DNA of 64,000 nt, taken from NCBI GenBank assembly GCA_030678995.1, contig JAUXTQ010000038.1:62001-126000 (forward strand), read 5' to 3'. The notes under the pieces were generated by a model. That model ran no database searches. It was given only the letters and a program-made list of their open reading frames with translations, and was not told the origin of the DNA. Below, piece after piece: positions 33,885-42,073 of the stretch. The stretch's first letter is position 1, and each line of letters opens with the position of its first letter. Origin of the DNA: Caulobacter sp. (GTDB taxonomy: Bacteria; Pseudomonadota; Alphaproteobacteria; Caulobacterales; Caulobacteraceae). A program made the translations under genes and the position numbers.

Positions 33885-36867
33885 TCAGACGCTCTCCGCC
33901 CTGATCGTAGAAGGACGGCGCCTCGATGCGCACGGGGGCGAAACCCCGACTTGTTGTAGCGAGCAAGACCTGACCCTTCCGTTGGCGTCCTGACTCCACC
34001 AGGCCAAGCGCAAAGGACCGTCCCAGGAGCCCGCTCCAGTAGGACGACGTGACGTGACCGAGGCTGGAGCCGGGCTCCCCGATCATCTCCTCCTCCACCA
34101 ACTGCGCGCCTTCCTCGAGAACGAGGTTCGGGTCGGTGGGCAGCAAGCCGACGAGTTGTTTCCGATGGGAGTCGACGATGTCCGGCCGCTGAAGCGATCG
34201 GAGCCCGACGAAGTCGGGTTTGGTCTTGCCGACCGCCCAGCCCAGCCCGGCGTCTTCGGGTGTGACCGTTCCGTCGGTGTCCTGGCCGATGATGATGTAG
34301 CCCTTCTCCGCCCGCAGGACATGCATCGTCTCGGTGCCATAGGGACATAGATCATGCGCGGCTCCGGCCTCCATGACGGCTTGCCACGCCACCGTCGCGA
34401 GCGCCGAGGGCACGTTCACTTCGAACCCGAGCTCTCCGGTGAAGCTCACCCGGAACAGCCGGATCGGCGTATCGAGCATGCGGGCCTCGGCCACGCTCAT
34501 GTGTGGAAAGGCCTCGTTGGACAGGTCCAGGCCATCGACGACCGCCCCCACGATGTCACGCGACTTCGGACCATTTACGGCGATGACGGCCCACTGCTCG
34601 GTTGTTGAAGTCAGCCAGACACGGAGGTCGGGGAACTCCGTCTGGAGGTAGTCTTCCATGTGGGCCAACACGCGCGCGGCGCCGCTGGTCGTCGTGGTGA
34701 CGTGAAATCTGTCGGCGGCCATCCGACCGATGACTCCGTCGTCGAAGATGAAGCCGTCTTCGCGCAGCATCACGCCATACTTGCAGCGACCGACCGCGAG
34801 CTTGCTCCACGACCCCGTGTACATCCGGTTCAGGAATTCGGCCGCGTCAGGCCCGACGACCTCGATCTTCCCCAGGGTGGAGGCGTCATACACGCCAGCG
34901 CTGCGCCGGGTGGCCAGACATTCGCGGGCGACCGCCGTCCGCATGGATTCCCCGGCCCGCGGGAAGTAGCGAGCCCGTCTCCACATGCCGACATCCTCGA
35001 ACACTGCGCCCTGGCCTACGGCCCAATCATGCATGGGCGCCTTGCGCACGGGATCCAGATCGCCGTCACGGGCAAAATTGGCCAGGACGCCAAAAGTGAC
35101 GGGCGTGTAGGGCGGGCGAAATGTCGTCAGACCGACCTGCGGAACGGGTAGGCCAAGGGTGTCGGACGCGATCGACAGCGCGTTCAGGTTTGAGGTTCTT
35201 CCCTGGTCCGTCGCCATGCCGGTCGTCGTGTAGCGCTTGATGTGCTCGATCGAATGAAAACCCTCACGAATGGCGAGCTGCACGTCCTTGGCGGTGACGT
35301 CGTTCTGGAAGTCGATGAAGGCTTTTCCCCGCAGACCTGACACCTGGCGAGTGACAGGGGAGACCAGCGGCCCTCCGGAGGCGGGGGACAGGCGGGCTTC
35401 CGGCGCCGTCTGGGAAGGCGGTTCCGCCCTTCGAACTCGCCCCGCCCAGAAGCCCGCGCTCGTCCCCTGATCGATAGCGTCTTGCAGCGATCCGGCAGCC
35501 GCGCAGGCGCCCGCGCAGCGAATGTCCTTGGGTAGAGCGCCGGGAAGATATGTGTTTGCTTCCTCGCTCCAGACGATCTGACCACTGGCCTGGGAGACAA
35601 GGCTCAATGAGGGCGCCCAGCCTCCACTCATGAAGATAGCGTCGCAATTGACCTTGCGAACACGTCCGTTCGCATCCGCGACCCGCGCGCCCCTTACCCT
35701 GTGGGCGCCTTTGACTCCGAGCACCATTCCGCCCGTGAAAACAGCGACGCCGCAGGCGGAGATGTCCTTCGCCAGCATCGGGCACGCGTCTGGCCGAAGG
35801 TCGACTACCGCCGCTGGACGCGCGCCCGCGGCGATCAGTTCCTTCGCCAGCGCGTAGGCGGAGTCATCGGCGGTGACGACCAAGGGGCGTCGCCCAGGCA
35901 GGACGTCGAATTGATTGAGATAGGTCCTTGCCGCGCCGGCCAGCATCACGCCGGGCCGGTCATTGCCAGGGAAGACCAGGGGCTGCTCCTGCGCGCCGGC
36001 GGCTATGACGATCCGCCTGGCGCGAATTTGCCAGAGTCGTTCGCGGGAGCCGTGCGCCGCTTCCGGTGGAAGATGATCGGTCCGCCGCTCGGCCAGCGCC
36101 ACGGCATTCTGGCCGTAGATGCCGAATGCCGTCGTGCGGGTCAGGAGGCGCACGTTCCGACGGGAGACAAGATCAGTCAGGGTGCGTTCCAGCCATCCGG
36201 CCATCGCGGCGCCCATCGACGATGTGGCTGGTTCAGCGAGTATTGCCCCCCCAAGCCGGGCATTCTCGTCGCACAAAATTACGCTTTCACCGCTTTCGGC
36301 GGCGGCAAGCGCGGCGGCCAGGCCGGCCGGCCCGCCCCCTACTACCAGAACGTCGCAATGGGCGTGCCGCATGGCGTACCGGTCAGGGTCAGCCGCAGTC
36401 GGGGCCACGCCCAGCCCGGCCATCCTGCGAATGGCGGGTTCATAGAGCATCCGCCACGCCATGCGCGGCCACATGAAGGTCTTGTAGTAGAAGCCGGCCG
36501 GAATCAGGGGCGAGAGGAGGTCCGCCGCGCTGCCCAGATCAAAGTGGAGTGAAGGGAAGTGGTTCTGGCTCGTCGCCCGCAGGCCATCATAAATCTCCTG
36601 CATGGTGGCCCGGACGTTTGGGGTCACCCGGCCGGCGCCGCGGTCGATGCTGACCAGAGCATTTGGCTCCGCCGATCCGGCCGTCAGCACGCCCCGCGCC
36701 CGGTGGTACTTGAACGAGCGGCCCATCAAATGGACGCCGTTGGCGAGCAAGGCGGAGGCCAGTGTGTCGCCCGCCAGGCCCGTGAAGAGCCGCCCGTTGA
36801 ACGAGAACCGAACTTCGCGGCGGCTGCCGTCGATGCCTCGCCTCGGAACCCTGAAAGCGCCGGTCAT
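33877..36867 (-). CDS. soxA: Sarcosine oxidase alpha subunit
   Basis: A 996-residue SoxA, the normal length. The N-terminal ferredoxin-like part (FNGRLFTGLAGDTLASALLANG) is followed by the NAD/FAD domain with VLVVGGGPAGLAAALAAAESG (about residues 173-193). The C-terminal third (from about residue 600) is a GcvT-type aminomethyltransferase domain with YDASTLGKIEVVGPDAAEFLN and RAEKGYIIIGQDTDG. In the heterotetramer, sarcosine is demethylated and the one-carbon unit is passed to tetrahydrofolate. Its ATG overlaps the soxD stop by 4 nt. Confidence 0.9.
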   Translation of the reverse strand: MTGAFRVPRRGIDGSRREVRFSFNGRLFTGLAGDTLASALLANGVHLMGRSFKYHRARGVLTAGSAEPNALVSIDRGAGRVTPNVRATMQEIYDGLRATSQNHFPSLHFDLGSAADLLSPLIPAGFYYKTFMWPRMAWRMLYEPAIRRMAGLGVAPTAADPDRYAMRHAHCDVLVVGGGPAGLAAALAAAESGESVILCDENARLGGAILAEPATSSMGAAMAGWLERTLTDLVSRRNVRLLTRTTAFGIYGQNAVALAERRTDHLPPEAAHGSRERLWQIRARRIVIAAGAQEQPLVFPGNDRPGVMLAGAARTYLNQFDVLPGRRPLVVTADDSAYALAKELIAAGARPAAVVDLRPDACPMLAKDISACGVAVFTGGMVLGVKGAHRVRGARVADANGRVRKVNCDAIFMSGGWAPSLSLVSQASGQIVWSEEANTYLPGALPKDIRCAGACAAAGSLQDAIDQGTSAGFWAGRVRRAEPPSQTAPEARLSPASGGPLVSPVTRQVSGLRGKAFIDFQNDVTAKDVQLAIREGFHSIEHIKRYTTTGMATDQGRTSNLNALSIASDTLGLPVPQVGLTTFRPPYTPVTFGVLANFARDGDLDPVRKAPMHDWAVGQGAVFEDVGMWRRARYFPRAGESMRTAVARECLATRRSAGVYDASTLGKIEVVGPDAAEFLNRMYTGSWSKLAVGRCKYGVMLREDGFIFDDGVIGRMAADRFHVTTTTSGAARVLAHMEDYLQTEFPDLRVWLTSTTEQWAVIAVNGPKSRDIVGAVVDGLDLSNEAFPHMSVAEARMLDTPIRLFRVSFTGELGFEVNVPSALATVAWQAVMEAGAAHDLCPYGTETMHVLRAEKGYIIIGQDTDGTVTPEDAGLGWAVGKTKPDFVGLRSLQRPDIVDSHRKQLVGLLPTDPNLVLEEGAQLVEEEMIGEPGSSLGHVTSSYWSGLLGRSFALGLVESGRQRKGQVLLATTSRGFAPVRIEAPSFYDQGGERLNG

Positions 36868-37163
36868 CGCGTTTCGCCCGGCTTGTCCGCGATGTCGGGG
36901 CGCGGCGTCCCCGTCGGATAGGTGCAGGCGAACCGGTCGGTGACGGTGTCGCGCACCGCGTTGAAATACCGGCCGCAGCCATGGGAATGGCGCCAGCGCT
37001 CGGCGTGGAGACCCCGGCTGTTTGACCGGAAGAAAAGGTGGGTCGCCCAGGCCTCGTCCGACAGGGCAGACGGATCACCCGGGCGGGCGATGTGCGCTTC
37101 GCCCCCGTACTGGAACTCCGGTTCGGCGCGTGGGCCGCAGTGCGGACAATCGATCAGCAGCAT
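36864..37163 (-). CDS. soxD: Sarcosine oxidase delta subunit
   Basis: A 99-residue SoxD. The zinc ligands of the family are at their usual places: Cys6 and Cys9 (DCPHCG), His59 and Cys63 (WRHSHGCGRYFN). The small zinc protein stabilises the oxidase. It lies between soxB (9 nt gap) and soxA (4-nt overlap), the standard soxBDAG order. Confidence 0.9.
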   Translation of the reverse strand: MLLIDCPHCGPRAEPEFQYGGEAHIARPGDPSALSDEAWATHLFFRSNSRGLHAERWRHSHGCGRYFNAVRDTVTDRFACTYPTGTPRPDIADKPGETR

Positions 37164-37172
37164 GGCGGGATC

Positions 37173-38429
37173 CTAGTGAGCGACGGCCGCCGCGGCCGCT
37201 TCGTCGATGAGACGACCGGTGCGGAAGCGATCGAGAGAAAACGGCGCCGCGATCGGATGGGGCGTGCCCCGGGCGATGGTCCAGGCAAACACATGGCCCG
37301 ACCCCGGCGTGGCCTTGAAGCCGCCCGTGCCCCAGCCGGCGTTCACGAAAAGCCCCGGAACCGGCGTCGTACCGATGATCGGCGAGCGGTCGGGCGTCAC
37401 ATCAACGGTGCCGGCCCAGCTGCGCATCATGCGCAGGCGCGAAAAGGTCGGGAACAGTTCGCAGACAGCCTCCACGGCGTGGGCCACGGCCTGAAGGCCG
37501 CCGCGTTGCGAGTAGGAGACGTATTGATCGGTCCCCGATCCGATCACCAGCTCGCCCTTGTCGGACTGGCTGATGTAGGCGTGGACCGTGTTGGACATGA
37601 CGACGCATGGCATCACCGGCTTCACCGGTTCGGACACCAGGGCCTGCAGGGGATAGCTCTCGAGCGGCATGCGGACGGCGGCCATCTGCATGACCGTGCT
37701 CGTGGCCCCGGCCGCCGAGACCCCGATCTTCCGCGCCGCGATGAAGCCACGGGTCGTCTCGACCCCCTGCACCGCGCCGTCGGGGCCGCGTCGGATGCCG
37801 GTCACGGCGCAGTTCTGGATGATGTCGACGCCGCGTTCGCTGGCCGCGCGCGCGTAGCCCCAGGCGACGGCGTCGTGCCTGGCGGTTCCGCCGCGCCGTT
37901 GCAGCGCCGCGCCAAGAACCGGGTACCGCGAATCCGAGGCGATGCTCAGGGGCGGGCAGAACCTCTGCGCCTCGCGCGGCGTCAACCACTCGTTGTCGAC
38001 GCCATTCTGCCGGTTGGCGTGGATATGCCGCTGGAACACCTGAACGTCGTGCTGCGTATGGGCGAGCATCATGACGCCGCGTGGGGAGAACATGACGTTG
38101 TAGTTGATCTCCCGGCTCAGTCCTTCCCACAGCTTCAGGGCATGATCGTAGAGCGCGGCGCTTTCGTCCCAGAGGTAGTTGGATCGAATGATGGTCGTGT
38201 TGCGACCGGTGTTTCCTCCGCCGATCCACCCCTTTTCCAGCACGGCGACACGGTGGACGCCGTGCTCCTTGGCCAGGTAGTAGGCGGCCGCCAGGCCGTG
38301 CCCGCCACCGCCGACGATGACGACGTCATAGTCCGCCGCGGGTGCTGCATCGCGCCATTGGGCGGTCCACCGCCTGTGGCCGCCCGTCGCTTGCCGGAGC
38401 AGGGACAACGCTGAAAAATGTCCGGCCAT
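37173..38429 (-). CDS. soxB: Sarcosine oxidase beta subunit
   Basis: A 418-residue SoxB, close to the family norm of about 417. The start at 38429 gives MAGHFSALSLLRQATGGHRRW, which aligns with SoxB N-termini; an upstream in-frame start adds an unrelated 20 residues and is rejected. The FAD motif is VVIVGGGGHGLAAAYYLAKEHG, followed by GWIGGGNTGRNTTIIRSNY. The His in ARHDAVAW (residue 185) lies in the region of the covalent FMN attachment. It carries the amine-oxidising site. It is first in the operon and divergent from the GlxA-type regulator. Confidence 0.9.
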   Translation of the reverse strand: MAGHFSALSLLRQATGGHRRWTAQWRDAAPAADYDVVIVGGGGHGLAAAYYLAKEHGVHRVAVLEKGWIGGGNTGRNTTIIRSNYLWDESAALYDHALKLWEGLSREINYNVMFSPRGVMMLAHTQHDVQVFQRHIHANRQNGVDNEWLTPREAQRFCPPLSIASDSRYPVLGAALQRRGGTARHDAVAWGYARAASERGVDIIQNCAVTGIRRGPDGAVQGVETTRGFIAARKIGVSAAGATSTVMQMAAVRMPLESYPLQALVSEPVKPVMPCVVMSNTVHAYISQSDKGELVIGSGTDQYVSYSQRGGLQAVAHAVEAVCELFPTFSRLRMMRSWAGTVDVTPDRSPIIGTTPVPGLFVNAGWGTGGFKATPGSGHVFAWTIARGTPHPIAAPFSLDRFRTGRLIDEAAAAAVAH

Positions 38430-38581
38430 TTCGTCCCCGAATGACGTGTCGCCCGCAGGCGCACCGCATCGGTAAACCGGTCCCGCCACCGGCGCATTGA
38501 CAGAAGCGACATTCTTGCGTCCATTTCCGACATCACCTCACCTCGTCCCGGACCGGGCTTGTCATTGGAAAGGCCTTGCCC

Positions 38582-39586
38582 ATGGCCAGGGCCCCCATGG
38601 CTCCGCCCTTGCTGTCGGTGGGCTTTCTCCTCCTGCCGCAGTTCACCCTGACCCCGTTCGCCGGCATGGTCGACGTGTTGCGGCTGGCTGCCGATGTCGG
38701 CGACCGCAGTCGGCAGATTCAGTGCCGATGGGAGGTCCTCTCCGCATCGCAGGCTTCCATCACCGCGAGCTGTGGCTTCGAAATCCGCCCAACGGCGCGT
38801 CTGACGGCGACGGACCACTTCGACTACATCGTGGTTGTCGGGGGCCTGTTGTTTGATGGCCCGCGCCTTTGTCCCGAGGAAGCTGCGTTCTTGCGCCAGC
38901 GGGCAGCGGACGGCGTCCGTCTGATCGGTGTTTGCACCGGCAGTTTCGAGATGGTCGATCTGGGACTGATGCGGAATCGGCCCTGCTGCGTCAGCTGGTT
39001 TCACGTCGCTGATCTGGTGGACCGCTTTCCCGACGCTACACCGGTGTCGGACCGGCTCTACCTGGACGACGGCGACCGCATAACCTGCGCCGGCGGAGCG
39101 GGTGCGGCCCAGCTGTGCGCCGACCTCGTTGCCCGTCATTGCGGCGTGCAACAGGCGAGCAAGGCGCTCCGTATCCTGATGGTCGAACGATCAGAATCGG
39201 GCAAGGGGCCGCAGCCGCTCTGGAGCCCGATGTCCCCGTCGCTTTCGGATCGGATCCGGCGGGCGCTGCTGGTCATGGAGGAAACGATTTCAGCGCCGCT
39301 GCCGATCGAGTCCATTGCCCGCCGGCTGGGCGTTTCCGCGCGCCAGCTGGAGCGGGATTTCCAGACCGAGTTCGGGCATGGCCCCTACGCCGCCAGTCTC
39401 CGCCTTCGACTCGAACGCGCCCGGGATTTGCTGTCCGCGGGCTCGGCGCCGATTACGGCCATAGCCTTGGCCTGTGGATTTGCCGACGCCTCTCACCTGG
39501 CCAGGCGCTTTCAGGAGCGGTACGCGATGACGCCAACGGGCTATCGCCGTCACATCCAGGATCTGATGCGGCGCAAAACCCCTTAG
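38582..39586 (+). CDS. GlxA/CdhR-type AraC-family regulator
   Basis: A 334-residue two-domain regulator. The N-terminal half is a DJ-1/PfpI-like domain (PFAGMVDVLRLA, then GVCTGSFEMVDLG); the C-terminal half is an AraC-type pair of helix-turn-helices (SIARRLGVSARQLERDF and ALACGFADASHLARRF). GGAAAGG lies upstream of the ATG at 38582. GbdR, CdhR and SouR of pseudomonads, which control betaine, carnitine and sarcosine catabolism, have this architecture. Its divergent position next to soxB makes it the likely activator of the sox operon. Its stop overlaps the stop of the convergent TetR 3 gene. Confidence 0.85.
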   Translation: MARAPMAPPLLSVGFLLLPQFTLTPFAGMVDVLRLAADVGDRSRQIQCRWEVLSASQASITASCGFEIRPTARLTATDHFDYIVVVGGLLFDGPRLCPEEAAFLRQRAADGVRLIGVCTGSFEMVDLGLMRNRPCCVSWFHVADLVDRFPDATPVSDRLYLDDGDRITCAGGAGAAQLCADLVARHCGVQQASKALRILMVERSESGKGPQPLWSPMSPSLSDRIRRALLVMEETISAPLPIESIARRLGVSARQLERDFQTEFGHGPYAASLRLRLERARDLLSAGSAPITAIALACGFADASHLARRFQERYAMTPTGYRRHIQDLMRRKTP

Positions 39587-40329
39587 TCCGCGGGGTCTCT
39601 CAGGTAGAGCGCGCGGAACCAGATTCTCGCGAGCTTCTCGGCGACGTCGGCTTCCGTCTCGGTCAGCTTGACGACGTTGGGATCGGGATTCTGGTAGCGA
39701 ATGTAGAGGAACTCTTCGACCATCGCGCCGAGCGCGTAGACCATCAGCCTGATGTCGTCCTGGTTCATCGAGGCGCCAATGGCCGTGCGGGACAGGTGCG
39801 CGATATTCCGCTCGAACCAACTGGAGTCGATCTGTTGCTTCAGGGCGGCGAACTCCGCGTCCTGCTCGCTCAATGCCCTCAGGCAGCGCATCAGTCCGAG
39901 ATTGGATGTGTAGTAGCCAACGAAAATCCCTGTCGCCGATCGGATTCTCGAATACTCGTCGGTTCCCACCGTCGGTCGCATGGTCTCGCCCAGGACCTCG
40001 AAGTACTCCTGGATGATCGCGAAAATGATGTCCGAACGCTGCTTGTAGTAGGTGTAGAAGGTGCCGTGCGCGACGTTTGCCTTCCGGGCGATGTCCATCA
40101 CGCGCAGATCGTTGTAGCGACAGGTTTCCAGCAGTTCAGCCGTGGCCGCGCGCAACCGCATCGCCGTTCGCTGGGCCTTGTCGAGCTTCAGGGCCTCAGC
40201 ACGGCCAGCAATGATCTTCCGGTAGCTGGTTTCCGGGGCGGACGGCCGGTTCTCTGGCGTCATGGCTGTCTGAGACCAACTCCCAGTTGCCGGCTCCCGC
40301 TCTGCGTCATTGGCGAACTCATCCGGCAA
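39583..40329 (-). CDS. TetR-family regulator 3
   Basis: A 248-residue TetR protein with VMDIARKANVAHGTFYTYYKQRSD as the helix-turn-helix. Its C-terminal domain is more distant from TetR 1 and 2 than those are from each other. An alternative start at 40263 (MTPENRPS) would remove 22 residues; neither start has a convincing ribosome-binding site. It lies 23 nt behind the CoA ligase, so it probably controls that ligase and perhaps the divergent TonB receptor 2 operon. It is convergent with the GlxA-type gene. Confidence 0.75.
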   Translation of the reverse strand: MPDEFANDAEREPATGSWSQTAMTPENRPSAPETSYRKIIAGRAEALKLDKAQRTAMRLRAATAELLETCRYNDLRVMDIARKANVAHGTFYTYYKQRSDIIFAIIQEYFEVLGETMRPTVGTDEYSRIRSATGIFVGYYTSNLGLMRCLRALSEQDAEFAALKQQIDSSWFERNIAHLSRTAIGASMNQDDIRLMVYALGAMVEEFLYIRYQNPDPNVVKLTETEADVAEKLARIWFRALYLRDPAD

Positions 40330-40352
40330 GGGTGGTCAGAATCGGCGGGAAA

Positions 40353-41909
40353 TCAACGGTCTCCTGCCAAATCAATTCCGCGAGGAGGCCGGGTCTCTGA
40401 CGCGACAAGCGCCGGCTTTATCACACGTTCCGAAGGAGTCATCGGCAGTGACGCAACGGCTTCCCAGTATCGCGGTATCTTGAAGCGGGCCAGTCTGGCC
40501 GCGACGTGATTGTACAGGGCCTTCATGTCGGCCGCGCTGGCGCCGTCGCCTTCAGCCCCGTTTCGGAGAACTACGAAGGCCTTGATCTCTTCTCCGTATA
40601 TTTCGTCGGGCACGGGGACGCAGGCGGCGAGCAGGACATCCGGGTGGGACTGCAGCACGGCCTCGACCTCGACCGCGGCCACGTTTTCCCCGCCGCGCCT
40701 GATCATGTCCTTGGTGCGGCCCACGTAGATGAATCTGCCGTGCGCGTCCTGCACGGCGAGATCGCCGGTATGATAGGAGCCACCGCGAAAGGTGCGGGCG
40801 GTCGCGTCCGGATCGTCATGATAGCGCTCCATCATGCCGACCCCGCGGATGGCGAGTTCGCCCACGCTTCCCGGCGGGAGCGGGTGACCGGAGGCGTCGA
40901 CGATGCGGGCCTCCTTTCCCGCGACCGGACAACCCAATGAGCCGGAACCGACCAAAGCATCATGCTCTTCGACATCGACGATGAGGTCGGCGCCGGTCTC
41001 CGTGGTTCCGAAGGCTTCGAGCCACGGCATGCCGAACCGCTCTTCGAGCTCCCGATGACGGTCGGGCGGAATTGCGGAACAGATTACAAGGCGAACCTGA
41101 TGGTCGCGCTCAAGGTGGGATGGCGGCGTCTTGAGCAAGAGAGTGGGCATGGCGCCGAGGCAGTAGAAGAAGGTCGTCCTCGCTTCGCCGACCTGCTTCC
41201 AGAATCGGCTCGGGCTGAATTTCTCGAGAATGGTCAGCGACGCCCCTGAGGCCAGGGCGGCGGCCACGTTCCACTGTGGGTCGGCGTAGCTGAAGGCCTG
41301 GGCGGTCAGGATCCGGTCCTGGCTGGTCAGTCGCGGGCCATGATGGAGAAAGGTCTGTCCGAAGCGCACCCAGTAGGCATGGGAAAGTACGCAGCCTTTG
41401 GGCATTCCAGTGGTGCCCGACGTGTACTGGATGTTGGCCGTCGAGAAGGGGTGAACCCGCGGCAGGCCCCCGACAGCGACTGAATGGCTGGACGACTCGA
41501 GTTCCTCGGGCGTGGCGACCCAGACCAGTTTCGGGAACAACTCACGGTCATTCTCGACCGACGCGATCGCGGCCGCCTCACCGACAAAGGCCACGGCGTT
41601 TGAGTGCGAGATAAGGTGATTTCGATCCTCGCGCCGATAGGACACGTTGATCGGCGTCATGATGGCGCCGGCCTTCAGAATTCCCAGCCAAAGAACCGGA
41701 AACTCAATCCGGTTCGGGAGCATCACGGAAACGACGTCGCCAGGATGAACTCCCTTCTCGATCAAGACGGCGGCCAACCTGTCGCTCCATGCGTCGAGCA
41801 TACCGAACGAAATCTTGCGGTCCCCAAGCTCGCAGGCGATCGCCTCCTGGTCCGGCCAGCGGGCGGCTGCCGATCGGAGAAGGTCGGGCAGGCTTAGGGG
41901 CTGATCCAC
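40353..41909 (-). CDS. AMP-forming CoA ligase (CaiC-like)
   Basis: A 518-residue ANL-superfamily ligase. The P-loop is YTSGTTGMPKG (about residue 161), the A5 motif EAFGTTETG, the hinge FIYVGRTKDMIRRGGENVAAVEVE, and the final catalytic Lys lies in PMTPSERVIK. The RRGGENVAAVEVE stretch is especially like crotonobetaine/carnitine-CoA ligase CaiC. That would suit the neighbouring sox genes, but the resemblance alone does not set the substrate. It is divergent from TonB receptor 2 and followed by TetR 3. Confidence 0.8.
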   Translation of the reverse strand: MDQPLSLPDLLRSAAARWPDQEAIACELGDRKISFGMLDAWSDRLAAVLIEKGVHPGDVVSVMLPNRIEFPVLWLGILKAGAIMTPINVSYRREDRNHLISHSNAVAFVGEAAAIASVENDRELFPKLVWVATPEELESSSHSVAVGGLPRVHPFSTANIQYTSGTTGMPKGCVLSHAYWVRFGQTFLHHGPRLTSQDRILTAQAFSYADPQWNVAAALASGASLTILEKFSPSRFWKQVGEARTTFFYCLGAMPTLLLKTPPSHLERDHQVRLVICSAIPPDRHRELEERFGMPWLEAFGTTETGADLIVDVEEHDALVGSGSLGCPVAGKEARIVDASGHPLPPGSVGELAIRGVGMMERYHDDPDATARTFRGGSYHTGDLAVQDAHGRFIYVGRTKDMIRRGGENVAAVEVEAVLQSHPDVLLAACVPVPDEIYGEEIKAFVVLRNGAEGDGASAADMKALYNHVAARLARFKIPRYWEAVASLPMTPSERVIKPALVASETRPPRGIDLAGDR

Positions 41910-41976
41910 TCATTTGTCCTTTGACTTGACGCACCCGGCGTTATGGGCCCGGCGACGGGGGACAGCAAAATTGGAA

Positions 41977-41992
41977 TTGACATCAACGTCAA
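41977..41992. promoter_or_regulatory. Candidate operator TTGAC-N6-GTCAA
   Basis: An imperfect 16-bp palindrome, TTGACATCAACGTCAA, in the 164-bp divergent region between the CaiC-like ligase and TonB receptor 2. TTGACA could also be a -35 box, so the operator reading is tentative. Confidence 0.35.
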
Positions 41993-42073
41993 GTCGGGAG
42001 ACGTTTGTCCTCGCCAGGACGTGAAACGCCGTGCCCGGGGGGGGTGCGCCGACGTCCATGAAGGAGGGGTCTC

